Shown: piece after piece, positions 1 through 8,659 of the stretch
Layout: each line of letters begins with the position of its first letter
Numbering within the stretch: the first letter of the stretch is position 1
Source of the DNA: an uncultured Lachnospiraceae bacterium
GTDB taxonomy: Bacteria; Bacillota; Clostridia; Lachnospirales; Lachnospiraceae
DNA length: 64,000 bases
Direction: 5' to 3'
Assembly: GCA_903789615.1 (NCBI GenBank)
Contig: CAIFEV010000002.1
Span: forward strand, 62,001 to 126,000
Made by a program: the position numbers and the translations under genes
The notes under the pieces: model-generated
What the model was told of the DNA's origin: nothing
The model's input: the letters and a program-made list of their open reading frames with translations, nothing else
Database searches by the model: none

Positions 1-159
1 GACTGCCTGCTTGCCGTCGGCGGGGACGGAGACCCGATCAAAATCCATTTCCACACGGATGAGCCCTGGAAAGTGCTCGAGTACTGCCGCAGCCTCGGTG
101 AAATTTACGACATCGTCGTCGAGGACATGGTGAGACAGTCCAAAGGCCTTCACGGCTGA
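1..159 (+). CDS. C-terminal fragment of a DAK-phosphatase/DegV-type (FakA-like) protein, truncated by window start
   Basis: Open frame from base 1 to TGA at 157-159: ...GGDGDPIKIHFHTDEPWKVLEYCRSLGEIYDIVVEDMVRQSKGLHG; resembles the 'K.H.HT..P..vL......G.i..i..eNM..Q' end of YloV/FakA-type proteins. Confidence 0.6.
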   Translation, partial: DCLLAVGGDGDPIKIHFHTDEPWKVLEYCRSLGEIYDIVVEDMVRQSKGLHG

Positions 160-182
160 AATACTGCTTCCTGCTGTTTTTT

Positions 183-229
183 CCGCTGCCCTGATGCACG
201 TGTTTTTCTTTCGTGCATCAGGGCAGCGG
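183..229. terminator. Bidirectional rho-independent terminator between convergent genes
   Basis: Perfect 18-bp arms CCGCTGCCCTGATGCACG / CGTGCATCAGGGCAGCGG, 11-nt loop, T-rich on both sides. Confidence 0.85.
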
Positions 230-254
230 AGCTTTTTGCATGTACCGGTTCCTT

Positions 255-746
255 TTACACCGCGTGGTAGAAAAGAAGAATATCCTCATAGGATCCGTCC
301 GGCATATGGAATCCCTCCGGCACAACGCCGATCCTCTTGAACCCAAGGCGTTCATACAGATGGATGGCATGGGTGTTGGCGGCTACGACCGCATTGAACT
401 GCAGGATCCGGAATCCGTTCTCACGGGCTTTTACCAGGCAGTCCTTCACCAGCTTTTCCCCGATATGTTCTCCGCGGATATCCCTTCGCACCGCGTAAGA
501 GGCATTACAGATATGCCCGCAGCGCCCGACATTATTCGGGTGAAGAATGTACATCCCGACAATATCTCCGCTGTCGTTGTCCCCGGCAACACCGGTATAC
601 GTCTGCTGGCTGAAAAATGCATTCGCATTCTCTTCTGTAAGAGGTTCCATCTGCGGAAAGGCCACTCCGTCCTCCACAACCTGGTTCCATATCTTCATCA
701 CCGCATCCGCATCGGCTTTTGTATATTCTCTGATCTTAATATCCAT
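255..746 (-). CDS. GNAT family N-acetyltransferase
   Basis: 163 aa; IREYTKADADAVMKIWNQVV... HAIHLYERLGFKRIGVVPEGF GNAT signature. Confidence 0.85.
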   Translation of the reverse strand: MDIKIREYTKADADAVMKIWNQVVEDGVAFPQMEPLTEENANAFFSQQTYTGVAGDNDSGDIVGMYILHPNNVGRCGHICNASYAVRRDIRGEHIGEKLVKDCLVKARENGFRILQFNAVVAANTHAIHLYERLGFKRIGVVPEGFHMPDGSYEDILLFYHAV

Positions 747-761
747 AATCTGCCTTCAAAA

Positions 762-1130
762 TCACCGCTGAATCTCATAACCGGCTTTGCTTAGCACATC
801 AAGCGCTTTTTCAAAGTTCTCTTCTTTCGTCAGAATATAATCTGTATTGTATGTTGAGACAGCAAAAATTCCTATTTTATTCTCAGCAAGAAGTCCTGAT
901 ATCTCTGACAATATACCGATCAGCGAAAAGTCCAGAGCCCCTTCAATTCTGAATGCCTTCCATCCGTCATCGCGAATCATAGCGTTAGAAGGCACATCCT
1001 CTACGCGGCACACCAGCGAATTTTCTTCATCCGTTTTCCCAATAAAAGAAAACGGTGCATTGAGATCCACTTGTGAATAATCTGCAACTTTGCAAACCGA
1101 AAAGACCGCGTCAATTATCTTTAGTTTCAT
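762..1130 (-). CDS. ACT domain-containing protein
   Basis: 122 aa; FRIEGALDFSLIGILSEISGLLAENKIGIFAVSTYNTDYILTKEENFEKALDVL is typical of ACT_7-like proteins. Confidence 0.7.
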   Translation of the reverse strand: MKLKIIDAVFSVCKVADYSQVDLNAPFSFIGKTDEENSLVCRVEDVPSNAMIRDDGWKAFRIEGALDFSLIGILSEISGLLAENKIGIFAVSTYNTDYILTKEENFEKALDVLSKAGYEIQR

Positions 1131-1264
1131 TGTCGCCTCCTGTTATTCTTGATTTATCATATGCCATTTTGCCGGTAAAAAGAAGTATCCGTACTATCTC
1201 TCCGGCGATCATCGGCAACGCGGATCAAATCAGCCAGATTTTTTTTCAGGGGCCGGGTCAAAAA

Positions 1265-1294
1265 AAGAACCGCTGCATTTTCACAGCGGTTCTT
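1265..1294 (-). terminator. Rho-independent terminator downstream of radical SAM gene
   Basis: Perfect 11-bp arms AAGAACCGCTG/CAGCGGTTCTT with T-run on minus strand. Confidence 0.8.
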
Positions 1295-1334
1295 CCCTTG
1301 GTTCTTATACAGTTCCCTTACCACAGGCGGCAGA

Positions 1335-2801
1335 TTACTTTTCCGCCTCTTCCGGTTTCTCGAATGCCGCGAGTTCCGGATGCTCACGATGAAGCTTCGT
1401 GTAGTTCTCATACGTCGGCTTCTTGTGCGTCTCGCCCGCCCAGATCTCTGCTGCCATCGGCTTCCACTTCTCGGCGTAATCGTCGCACTTCTCACAGAGT
1501 TCCTCAACGGACTCCGGAGCTTCCTCATTGGTCTGGTGCGCGCCGGACTCCTTCACCATCTTGCGAAGCAGCTGCGGGTTCTCAAGCATCGGGCACGGAC
1601 GCAGATGGTTGCGGTTGAACGGCTGGCCCTCGTGGTACTCCATGAACAGCGGGCTCTGCAGAATCTCCAGGACGCTCTTGTCGTGGATGTTCGCGTTCGA
1701 GAAATGAATGAACACGCACGGCTCCGCGTCACCGCTGGAATTGATATGGAAATAGTTTCTTCCTCCGGCAATGCATCCGCCGACGTACTCGCCGTCGTTC
1801 TGGAAATCCATCGGATAGAACTGGATATCGCTCTTGTTGCTGCGGATGTAGCGGATGCGGTCGATCATGTACTTTCTCTGCTCCGGAGACGGCATCAGAG
1901 ACGGCACGGCGTTCTGGCCGACCGGCATGTAGTGGAAATAGAAACCGAACTTCGCGCCCTTTTCCTCCAGCAGATGGAAGAAGTCGTCGCTCGTGACAGC
2001 CTCGATGTTCTTGCTCGTATAGCAGATGGAGGTTCCGAACAGAATGCCGTATTTCTTCAGCAGATCCATCGCATGCATAACCGCTGCGTAGTGCCCTTCG
2101 CCGCGGCGCGCGTCGTTTGTATCCGGCGTACCCTCGATGGAAAGGAAGAACGTCATGTTGCCGAGACGCACCAGTTCCTTGCAGAGATCCTCGTCGATCA
2201 GCGTCGAGTTGGAAAATGCGGCGAAATAGCAATCATGATGCTTCTCAATGAGACGCAGCACATCCTTCTTGCGCACCATCGGCTCGCCGCCCGTCATCAG
2301 ATACAGGTAGACACCAAGCTTCTTGCCTTCGGTGACGATCTTGTCCATGTCCTCGAAGGTCAGGTTGTTCTTGTGGCCGTATGTGCCGGACCAGCAGCCA
2401 ACGCAGTGCATGTTGCAGGCGGAGGTCGGATCGAACAGAATCAGCCACGGAATATTGCAGTTGTACTTCTCGCGGTTCTCGCGGATGGTCTTTGTTCCGC
2501 GAAGAAATGCCTCATAGCCGAGGTTCAGAAGGGTCATCTTTGCGAAGTTCGGATTGATCTCATCAATCGTCTTGTTGATGAACTTCATCCAGCGGTTGTC
2601 CGGATCCTGAATGGCAGCCTTTACCTTCGCAACCTTCTCCGGTGTAAACGCCTTGCCGAAAAACTTCTGTGCAAGACCGACCATGCTCATATATGTTTTG
2701 GTTCTGTCTTCGGAATTCTTAAGATTCTTGATAAGCCCGTCTATCATCACGCCCACAGCCTGTCTCTCGGCGGCGTGCTTGACTTCTGCAATTGATGGCA
2801 T
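1335..2801 (-). CDS. Radical SAM protein with SPASM-like C-terminal Cys motifs
   Basis: 488 aa; CNMHCVGCW (CxxxCxxC), MTGGEP, later GGCIAGGRNYFHINSSGDAEPCVF and C-terminal CEKC. Confidence 0.9.
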   Translation of the reverse strand: MPSIAEVKHAAERQAVGVMIDGLIKNLKNSEDRTKTYMSMVGLAQKFFGKAFTPEKVAKVKAAIQDPDNRWMKFINKTIDEINPNFAKMTLLNLGYEAFLRGTKTIRENREKYNCNIPWLILFDPTSACNMHCVGCWSGTYGHKNNLTFEDMDKIVTEGKKLGVYLYLMTGGEPMVRKKDVLRLIEKHHDCYFAAFSNSTLIDEDLCKELVRLGNMTFFLSIEGTPDTNDARRGEGHYAAVMHAMDLLKKYGILFGTSICYTSKNIEAVTSDDFFHLLEEKGAKFGFYFHYMPVGQNAVPSLMPSPEQRKYMIDRIRYIRSNKSDIQFYPMDFQNDGEYVGGCIAGGRNYFHINSSGDAEPCVFIHFSNANIHDKSVLEILQSPLFMEYHEGQPFNRNHLRPCPMLENPQLLRKMVKESGAHQTNEEAPESVEELCEKCDDYAEKWKPMAAEIWAGETHKKPTYENYTKLHREHPELAAFEKPEEAEK

Positions 2802-2903
2802 GTTATCCCTCCGTATAGATTAATCATCCAGTACTTTAGCACAGATGCTCACTTTTTGTCATTATACATATTCCCGGAATTGTCCTCGGACAGGAACAAA
2901 TAG

Positions 2904-2931
2904 GCCGCCGCGTCATAAAGAGCGCGGCGGC
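2904..2931. terminator. Hairpin terminator
   Basis: GCCGCCGCG / CGCGGCGGC followed by TTTT on plus strand; intergenic. Confidence 0.6.
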
Positions 2932-2976
2932 TTTTCATATTCCCTGATGTCCTTCTTACTTTGTATCTTTTCCCGC

Positions 2977-4170
2977 TTAAAACGTCCCGTTCAGGTAGTC
3001 GATCGCGTACGCGGCATAGGTTTCGGCCGCGATCACAACGGCATCCTCGTCGATGTCGAAGTGGGAATCGTGATGTGCGCAGGTAGTGTCCGGCTTCTCT
3101 TCATTTCTCGTGCCGACGTAGGCGTAGCACCCCGGGACGCGCAGATTGTACTCGGCGAAATCGTCTCCGCCCAGCGACGGTCTGCGGTCCGTGACGACGT
3201 TCTCCTGTCCGATGAGATGAGCAAGTGTAGCCTGAACTTCTTTTGTTGACTCCGGATCGTTGATGAGCGGTGAAGTGTTGTCCTCAAACTTGATCTCGGC
3301 CTTGCCGCCGTAAACTGCGGCGACTTTCTCGGCCAGGTCTGTCAGCATCCGGCGGACTTTTTTGCGGGTTTCCTGGCTGAACACGCGGATGGTACCCTCG
3401 ATGTCGGCCTTCTCGGCCACCACATTATAGGCGTTTCCGGCCGTGATCTTGCCGATGCCCACCAGAACATTTTCCATGGGGTCGGTGCGGCGGGTGATGA
3501 GCGCCTGCGCCGCCACGACAATCTGTGCGGCGATATAGGCAGCATCGACGCCAATCTGCGGCGTAGACACGTGAACGCCCTTGCCGGTCACATGGATGTT
3601 GAACCAGTCCACGGAGGCGTTGTTGGGACCGGGAACCGCGGCAACCTTGCCGACCGGGATGTCCGATGCGGCATGCAGGCCGAAGCTGCGGTCACATCCG
3701 TCGATATCGCCCTCACCCACGATAATGTGAGCACCGTACCCGATCTCCTCGCCCGGCTGGAACGTGACACGAACCGTGCCGCCGAAGCTGTCGCGGTTTT
3801 TCACGAGAAGCCGGCACGCTTCGATGAGCGCGGAGCAGTGCATGTCGTGGCCGCAGGCATGCATGACGCCCGCATTCTGTGACTTGTAGGCACACTCGTG
3901 CATCTCCTGAACCGGCAGCGCGTCGATGTCCGCGCGCAGCACAATGGTTTTGTCTCCCGGCAGACTTCCTTTAATTTCTGTCAGCACACCGGTTTTTGCG
4001 ATCCGTTTTGTCGTCAGTCCGAGCTTGTGGAGTTCTTCCTCGATTTTTTCCTGCGTGTGGAACTCCTTTGCGGAAAGTTCCGGATGCATGTGGAAAAACT
4101 TACGAAGACCGACCGCGTAGTCGCGGTCGTCTTCTGCCTGCTGACGAATTATCTCATCCGTCCTGCTCAT
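2977..4170 (-). CDS. M20 family metallopeptidase/amidohydrolase
   Basis: 397 aa; GVMHACGHDMHCSALI, FQPGEEIGYGA, SLGGDDFAEY, CAHHDSHFDIDE. Confidence 0.92.
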   Translation of the reverse strand: MSRTDEIIRQQAEDDRDYAVGLRKFFHMHPELSAKEFHTQEKIEEELHKLGLTTKRIAKTGVLTEIKGSLPGDKTIVLRADIDALPVQEMHECAYKSQNAGVMHACGHDMHCSALIEACRLLVKNRDSFGGTVRVTFQPGEEIGYGAHIIVGEGDIDGCDRSFGLHAASDIPVGKVAAVPGPNNASVDWFNIHVTGKGVHVSTPQIGVDAAYIAAQIVVAAQALITRRTDPMENVLVGIGKITAGNAYNVVAEKADIEGTIRVFSQETRKKVRRMLTDLAEKVAAVYGGKAEIKFEDNTSPLINDPESTKEVQATLAHLIGQENVVTDRRPSLGGDDFAEYNLRVPGCYAYVGTRNEEKPDTTCAHHDSHFDIDEDAVVIAAETYAAYAIDYLNGTF

Positions 4171-4176
4171 ATTGTT

Positions 4177-5151
4177 TTAAGCCTTCTTTCCTGCCAGAGT
4201 CTTGAGATCGTCAAGGCTCGATACTTTGTGCGAATACAGGGAGAGCGGTGCCATCAGCGTGTCGCCGATGGATTCGATCGCGTAGCCCTGGGTCTTCACT
4301 TCATTGTCCAGATATGCCTTGTGCTGGAAGGAGTTCAGATCGATTTCGCCTGAGTTCAGCGCTTCATTCGGAAGATTGTACGCATCGAACTCAACCAGCT
4401 CGATGTAGATGTTGGCATTTTCGTCATCAAGAACCTTCTGAACTGCTTTCCAGTGATCGTTGGAAGAACCGCACACGCCGACCTTCACAACGGTCTTGCC
4501 GCTCTTGTCGGACTGGTAAGCGTCAACCTCCGCGGTGTTGTCTTCCTGCTTGGAGGAATCATATGCGGAGAAGGACGGGATGAATGCCTCGCTGTACTTC
4601 GCGACGATGTAGTCGCCGACATACTGGCTCTGGAAGGCCTCAACGACCTTCTTGTATGTCTCGTTGTTCTTGTCGGCCGAACGCGCCACGATGACGTTTA
4701 CATACGGATTCTCAGCGCTGCCGGAGTCCTGCTTCTCGACGATCAGAGCATCCTTACTCGGAACCAGCCCCTGCGGGATTGCATACGTTCCGTTGATGAC
4801 ACATGCGCCGTAGTCATCCAGTGTGGACGGAAGAGTGTTGGCCTGAGCCGGAACAACTTCAATGTTGTACAGGTACTTTGTGATATCCTTCGTCTCCGGT
4901 GTGTAGCCGGCCGCCGGATCTACCTCGATGAATCCCGCTGCCTCGAGCAGCTTAATGGCACGTCCGCCGTTGGTCGCGTCGTCCGGTATTCCGATCTTGA
5001 CTGCTTCACCGCTGGATTTTGCAGCTGCCTTGTTTGTGGCCGCAGCCGATGTCGTGCTGCCTGCTGCACCTGTGCTGCCGCACCCTGCCAGAACACCTGC
5101 TGAAAGAATGGCAGCTGCCGCCGCCGATGCAAATCTGTTGAAATTCCTCAT
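4177..5151 (-). CDS. metQ: MetQ/NlpA-family substrate-binding lipoprotein with circularly permuted domain order
   Basis: 324 aa; lipobox LSAGVLAGC; then canonical C-terminal half (VKIGIPDDATNGGRAIKLLEAAGFI...LDDYGACVINGTYAIPQGLVPSKDAL...NPYVNVIVARSADKNNETYKKVVEAFQS) precedes canonical N-terminal half (VVKVGVCGSSNDHWKAVQKVL...LVEFDAYNLPNEALNSGEIDLNSFQHKAYLDNEVKTQGY...APLSLYSHKVSSLDDLKTLAGKKA). Adjacent to metI/metN. Confidence 0.88.
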   Translation of the reverse strand: MRNFNRFASAAAAAILSAGVLAGCGSTGAAGSTTSAAATNKAAAKSSGEAVKIGIPDDATNGGRAIKLLEAAGFIEVDPAAGYTPETKDITKYLYNIEVVPAQANTLPSTLDDYGACVINGTYAIPQGLVPSKDALIVEKQDSGSAENPYVNVIVARSADKNNETYKKVVEAFQSQYVGDYIVAKYSEAFIPSFSAYDSSKQEDNTAEVDAYQSDKSGKTVVKVGVCGSSNDHWKAVQKVLDDENANIYIELVEFDAYNLPNEALNSGEIDLNSFQHKAYLDNEVKTQGYAIESIGDTLMAPLSLYSHKVSSLDDLKTLAGKKA

Positions 5152-5217
5152 TTTGTTTCCTCCCTTTCTTCCCGGCCGAAATCTTTAAGAGCCGGCCGGC
5201 GCCCTCCTCTAAAAAAA

Positions 5218-5922
5218 TCAGAGTGTTACCTTTTTTGCGAATATTTTCCGATTCGTCGTCCTCCTCGCCAGCAGGTTCCCGACTGTCTGCAGAACCGTGA
5301 CGAAGATCAGAAGAATCACTACGCACACATTGACCACATCCTGGTGGTGCAGGTTCTGGCCGTAGTTGATGGCGAAGCTGCCGATACCGCCGGCACCGAC
5401 CGCACCCGCCATCGTGGTGAGTCCGACGATGCTGATCGACGTGATTGTGATCGCTCTCCAGAGATCCGGAACGGCCTCGGCCAGATACACGCGGAAGATG
5501 ATGTCCGGAACGGAGCATCCCATCGCGCGTGCGGCTTCGATCTTTCCCGGATCGACGCTTGCCAGAACCGACTCAACCTGTCTCGTGAAGAACGGCGTCG
5601 CGCCGAATACCAGAGGCACGATGGCGCCCGTCACGCCAATTGACGTCCCGACAAGAAGTCTTGTGAACGGGATCAGGAAGATCAGCAGAATGACAAAGGG
5701 GATCGCCCGGAAGAAGTTCGTGACAACCGTCACGATGTAGTAGACCGCCTTGTTCGGGGCGATGCCGTCGCTCTTTGTGACGATGAGCAGGATCCCGAAG
5801 AAGAATCCGAAGATCAGAGTGAAGATTCCGGAGATCAGAAACATCTGGAGTGTCGCGGCGACAGCAGTCTGAAGTTTGTCCGTGTACTCCATCACATTGG
5901 GCATGAGTGCCTGAAGATTCAT
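5218..5922 (-). CDS. metI: Methionine-type ABC transporter permease MetI
   Basis: 234 aa; RAIPFVILL, EAARAMGCS, GAVGAGGIGSFAINYGQ. Confidence 0.92.
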   Translation of the reverse strand: MNLQALMPNVMEYTDKLQTAVAATLQMFLISGIFTLIFGFFFGILLIVTKSDGIAPNKAVYYIVTVVTNFFRAIPFVILLIFLIPFTRLLVGTSIGVTGAIVPLVFGATPFFTRQVESVLASVDPGKIEAARAMGCSVPDIIFRVYLAEAVPDLWRAITITSISIVGLTTMAGAVGAGGIGSFAINYGQNLHHQDVVNVCVVILLIFVTVLQTVGNLLARRTTNRKIFAKKVTL

Positions 5923-7040
5923 TGCTCTTCCTCCTTTCTCACATCCTCATCGGTGACTTCCTCGACCCTTACACCGCTGTCCTTAAGTATTTTCACCGCG
6001 GCGGCCGTCTGTTCCTTTGTGCCCTTGATCATGACGATCATGCTGCCGAGAGGCTTTTCCTCGAGAAGATCGATATTAGCCAGAACGATGTTGACCCGGC
6101 AGCCCGTCTTTTTGGCAGTTTCCGTGATAAGCGCCTCATCGGCACACGGCCCGGCAAAGACAAGCCGCACCAGCACATCGCCGGGTTCTGTTTTTTTCAC
6201 AAGCGGCGAGCCGCCTGCAAAGAGCTTGTCAATCCGTTTGAGTCCGCTGGAGCTCTCGACGAAGCTCGTCGCGATGTCGGACTTCGGAAGATTGAAGACG
6301 TCGTAGACATGACCGGTTTCGACGATTTCACCATTTTCCATGACGGCGACTTCGTTGCAGATTTCCTTGATGACGGCCATCTCGTGCGTGATAAGGACGA
6401 TGGTCAGCCCCAGCTTGCGGTTCAGCTCCTTCAGGAGCTTCAGAATCGACTCGGTGACGTCCGGATCCAGCGCGCTCGTCGCCTCATCCGACAGCAGAAT
6501 CTTCGGATCATTGGCGAGTGCTCTCGCGATCGCGACTCTCTGCTTCTGTCCGCCGGAAAGCTCGCCCGGATACGAGTTTGCCTTCTCGGTGAGCCCGACC
6601 ATCTTGAGCAGCTGCGCGACCTTCGCGCGGATTTCTTCCTTTGACTTGCCGCTCTTCTTCAGCGGAAACGCGACGTTGTCATACACCGTGCTGCGGTCGA
6701 GCAGATTGAAATGCTGGAAGATCATGCCGATGCTCTTTCGGAGATTCTGCAGATCCTTTTCGGTCAGAGGCCGCTTTCCGCTTCCGTCTGCCGGCTCAAA
6801 ATCCGCCCTTTTCTTCCCCGGTTCCATCGTCACGGTGCCAAATCCGTCGATTGTAAGAGTTCCGCTCTCCGGCATCTCGAGCAGGTTGATGCAGCGCACC
6901 AGCGTCGACTTTCCGGCGCCCGAGTACCCGATCACCCCGTAGATCTCGCCCTCCCCGATGGAAAGCGTCGCATTTTTCACCGCATGGACTGTCGCATCCT
7001 TCGTGACAAATGTTTTGTTGATGTTCTTTAATTCAATCAT
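5919..7040 (-). CDS. metN: Methionine-type ABC transporter ATP-binding protein MetN with C-terminal NIL domain
   Basis: 373 aa; Walker A GYSGAGKST, LSGGQKQRVAIARAL; C-terminal NIL-like extension. Confidence 0.93.
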   Translation of the reverse strand: MIELKNINKTFVTKDATVHAVKNATLSIGEGEIYGVIGYSGAGKSTLVRCINLLEMPESGTLTIDGFGTVTMEPGKKRADFEPADGSGKRPLTEKDLQNLRKSIGMIFQHFNLLDRSTVYDNVAFPLKKSGKSKEEIRAKVAQLLKMVGLTEKANSYPGELSGGQKQRVAIARALANDPKILLSDEATSALDPDVTESILKLLKELNRKLGLTIVLITHEMAVIKEICNEVAVMENGEIVETGHVYDVFNLPKSDIATSFVESSSGLKRIDKLFAGGSPLVKKTEPGDVLVRLVFAGPCADEALITETAKKTGCRVNIVLANIDLLEEKPLGSMIVMIKGTKEQTAAAVKILKDSGVRVEEVTDEDVRKEEEQ

Positions 7041-7212
7041 GTAAGAATCGGACCTTTCTTATCCCTGCGGATGTTCCTTATACTACCATCCCGGTTTTCA
7101 CTTGTGAAATTCCAAAAAACAGGTGCCCGCTATAGCCGCGCTCTATATCTGATACCGGCAAAAGCGGGGCTTCGCTAAAAGTCCCGGATGCCCGTTACTT
7201 CGCATGGCAGAG

Positions 7213-7264
7213 AAAAAGCCCTGAGGGCGGCGGATTCCTGATGAACCCGGCCGGCCTTCAGGGC
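7213..7264 (-). terminator. Probable tuf terminator
   Basis: Minus-strand GCCCTGAAGGC...GCCCTCAGGGC followed by TTTTTCTCT. Confidence 0.7.
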
Positions 7265-7305
7265 CACCTGTGAAACTCGTATTGACTTTACGTTCCCGAT
7301 CCGAA

Positions 7306-8499
7306 TTACTCGATGATCTTCGCAACGGCACCGGAGCCGACTGTTCTGCCGCCCTCACGGATGGCGAAACGAAGTCCCTGCTCCATGGCAACCTTGTGGA
7401 TCAGCTCAACGGTCATCTCAACGTTATCGCCAGGCATGCACATCTCTACGCCGTCCGGAAGGTTGATAACGCCGGTAACGTCCGTTGTTCTGAAGTAGAA
7501 CTGCGGTCTGTAGTTGTTGAAGAACGGTGTATGACGGCCGCCTTCGTCCTTGGTCAGTACGTAAACCTGAGCGGTAAACTTGTGATGCGGAGTTACAGAA
7601 CCCGGCTTCGCAAGTACCTGACCTCTCTCAACGCCGTCCTTGTCAACGCCGCGGAGAAGTACACCGATGTTATCGCCCGGGATAGCCTCATCAAGAGTCT
7701 TGCGGAACATCTCAAGGGATGTAACGACAACCTTCTTGACCTCGTCGGTGATACCAACGATTTCAACTTCATCAGCAGGATGAAGAACACCACGCTCTAC
7801 ACGGCCGGTAGCAACCGTACCACGGCCAGTGATGGTGAATACGTCCTCAACCGGCATAAGGAACGGCTTCTCGGTATCTCTTACCGGGTCCGGAACGTAC
7901 TCGTCGATGGTGTGCATGAGTTCAAGAACGGCATCGCCCCACTTGCCCTTCGGATCCTCAAGAGCCTTCAGAGCCGAACCACGGATGATCGGGGTGTCAT
8001 CGCCCGGATAACCGTACTCATTCAGAAGCTCACGAACCTCCATCTCAACGAGGTCGATAAGCTCTTCATCGTCAACCATATCGCACTTGTTCAGGAATAC
8101 TACGATGTACGGAACACCTACCTGACGGGCAAGCAGGATGTGCTCACGGGTCTGTGCCATAACACCATCGGTAGCTGCTACTACAAGAATAGCGGCATCC
8201 ATCTGAGCGGCACCGGTGATCATGTTCTTTACGTAGTCAGCATGTCCGGGGCAGTCAACGTGTGCGTAATGTCTCTTCTCCGTCTCGTACTCAACGTGTG
8301 CGGTGGAAATTGTGATTCCACGTGCCTTCTCTTCCGGTGCTTTATCGATCTGATCGAATGCCTCTGCATGTCCCAGACCAAGTCTCTCAGCCAGAACAGT
8401 AGTGATAGCTGCCGTCAGTGTTGTCTTACCATGGTCAACGTGTCCGATGGTACCGATATTAACATGCGGCTTGTTTCTGACGAACTTTTCCTTTGCCAT
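7306..8499 (-). CDS. tuf: Elongation factor Tu
   Basis: 397 aa; [33 protein letters not shown]..., full-length EF-Tu. Confidence 0.99.
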   Translation of the reverse strand: MAKEKFVRNKPHVNIGTIGHVDHGKTTLTAAITTVLAERLGLGHAEAFDQIDKAPEEKARGITISTAHVEYETEKRHYAHVDCPGHADYVKNMITGAAQMDAAILVVAATDGVMAQTREHILLARQVGVPYIVVFLNKCDMVDDEELIDLVEMEVRELLNEYGYPGDDTPIIRGSALKALEDPKGKWGDAVLELMHTIDEYVPDPVRDTEKPFLMPVEDVFTITGRGTVATGRVERGVLHPADEVEIVGITDEVKKVVVTSLEMFRKTLDEAIPGDNIGVLLRGVDKDGVERGQVLAKPGSVTPHHKFTAQVYVLTKDEGGRHTPFFNNYRPQFYFRTTDVTGVINLPDGVEMCMPGDNVEMTVELIHKVAMEQGLRFAIREGGRTVGSGAVAKIIE

Positions 8500-8606
8500 T
8501 GCTGTTAATCCTCCTTGTGATTACTCATAAAAGCAAATGAGTGCCGACATTTCGGCTTCTGTCCGCTGCGTAAACAGCCTGCAGCCGGACAGTAATATTG
8601 AATTAT

Positions 8607-8635
8607 ATTATATTAAACTTAATGCCATTTTTCAA
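8607..8635 (-). promoter_or_regulatory. Predicted sigmaA promoter for tuf
   Basis: Minus strand TTGAAA-N17-TATAAT in the fusA-tuf intergenic region. Confidence 0.65.
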
Positions 8636-8659
8636 CAAGTTCTCGCAAAATATGCGGGA

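Noticed and set aside
7270-8508. 412-aa plus-strand ORF
   Set aside because: Antisense to tuf; composition-driven.
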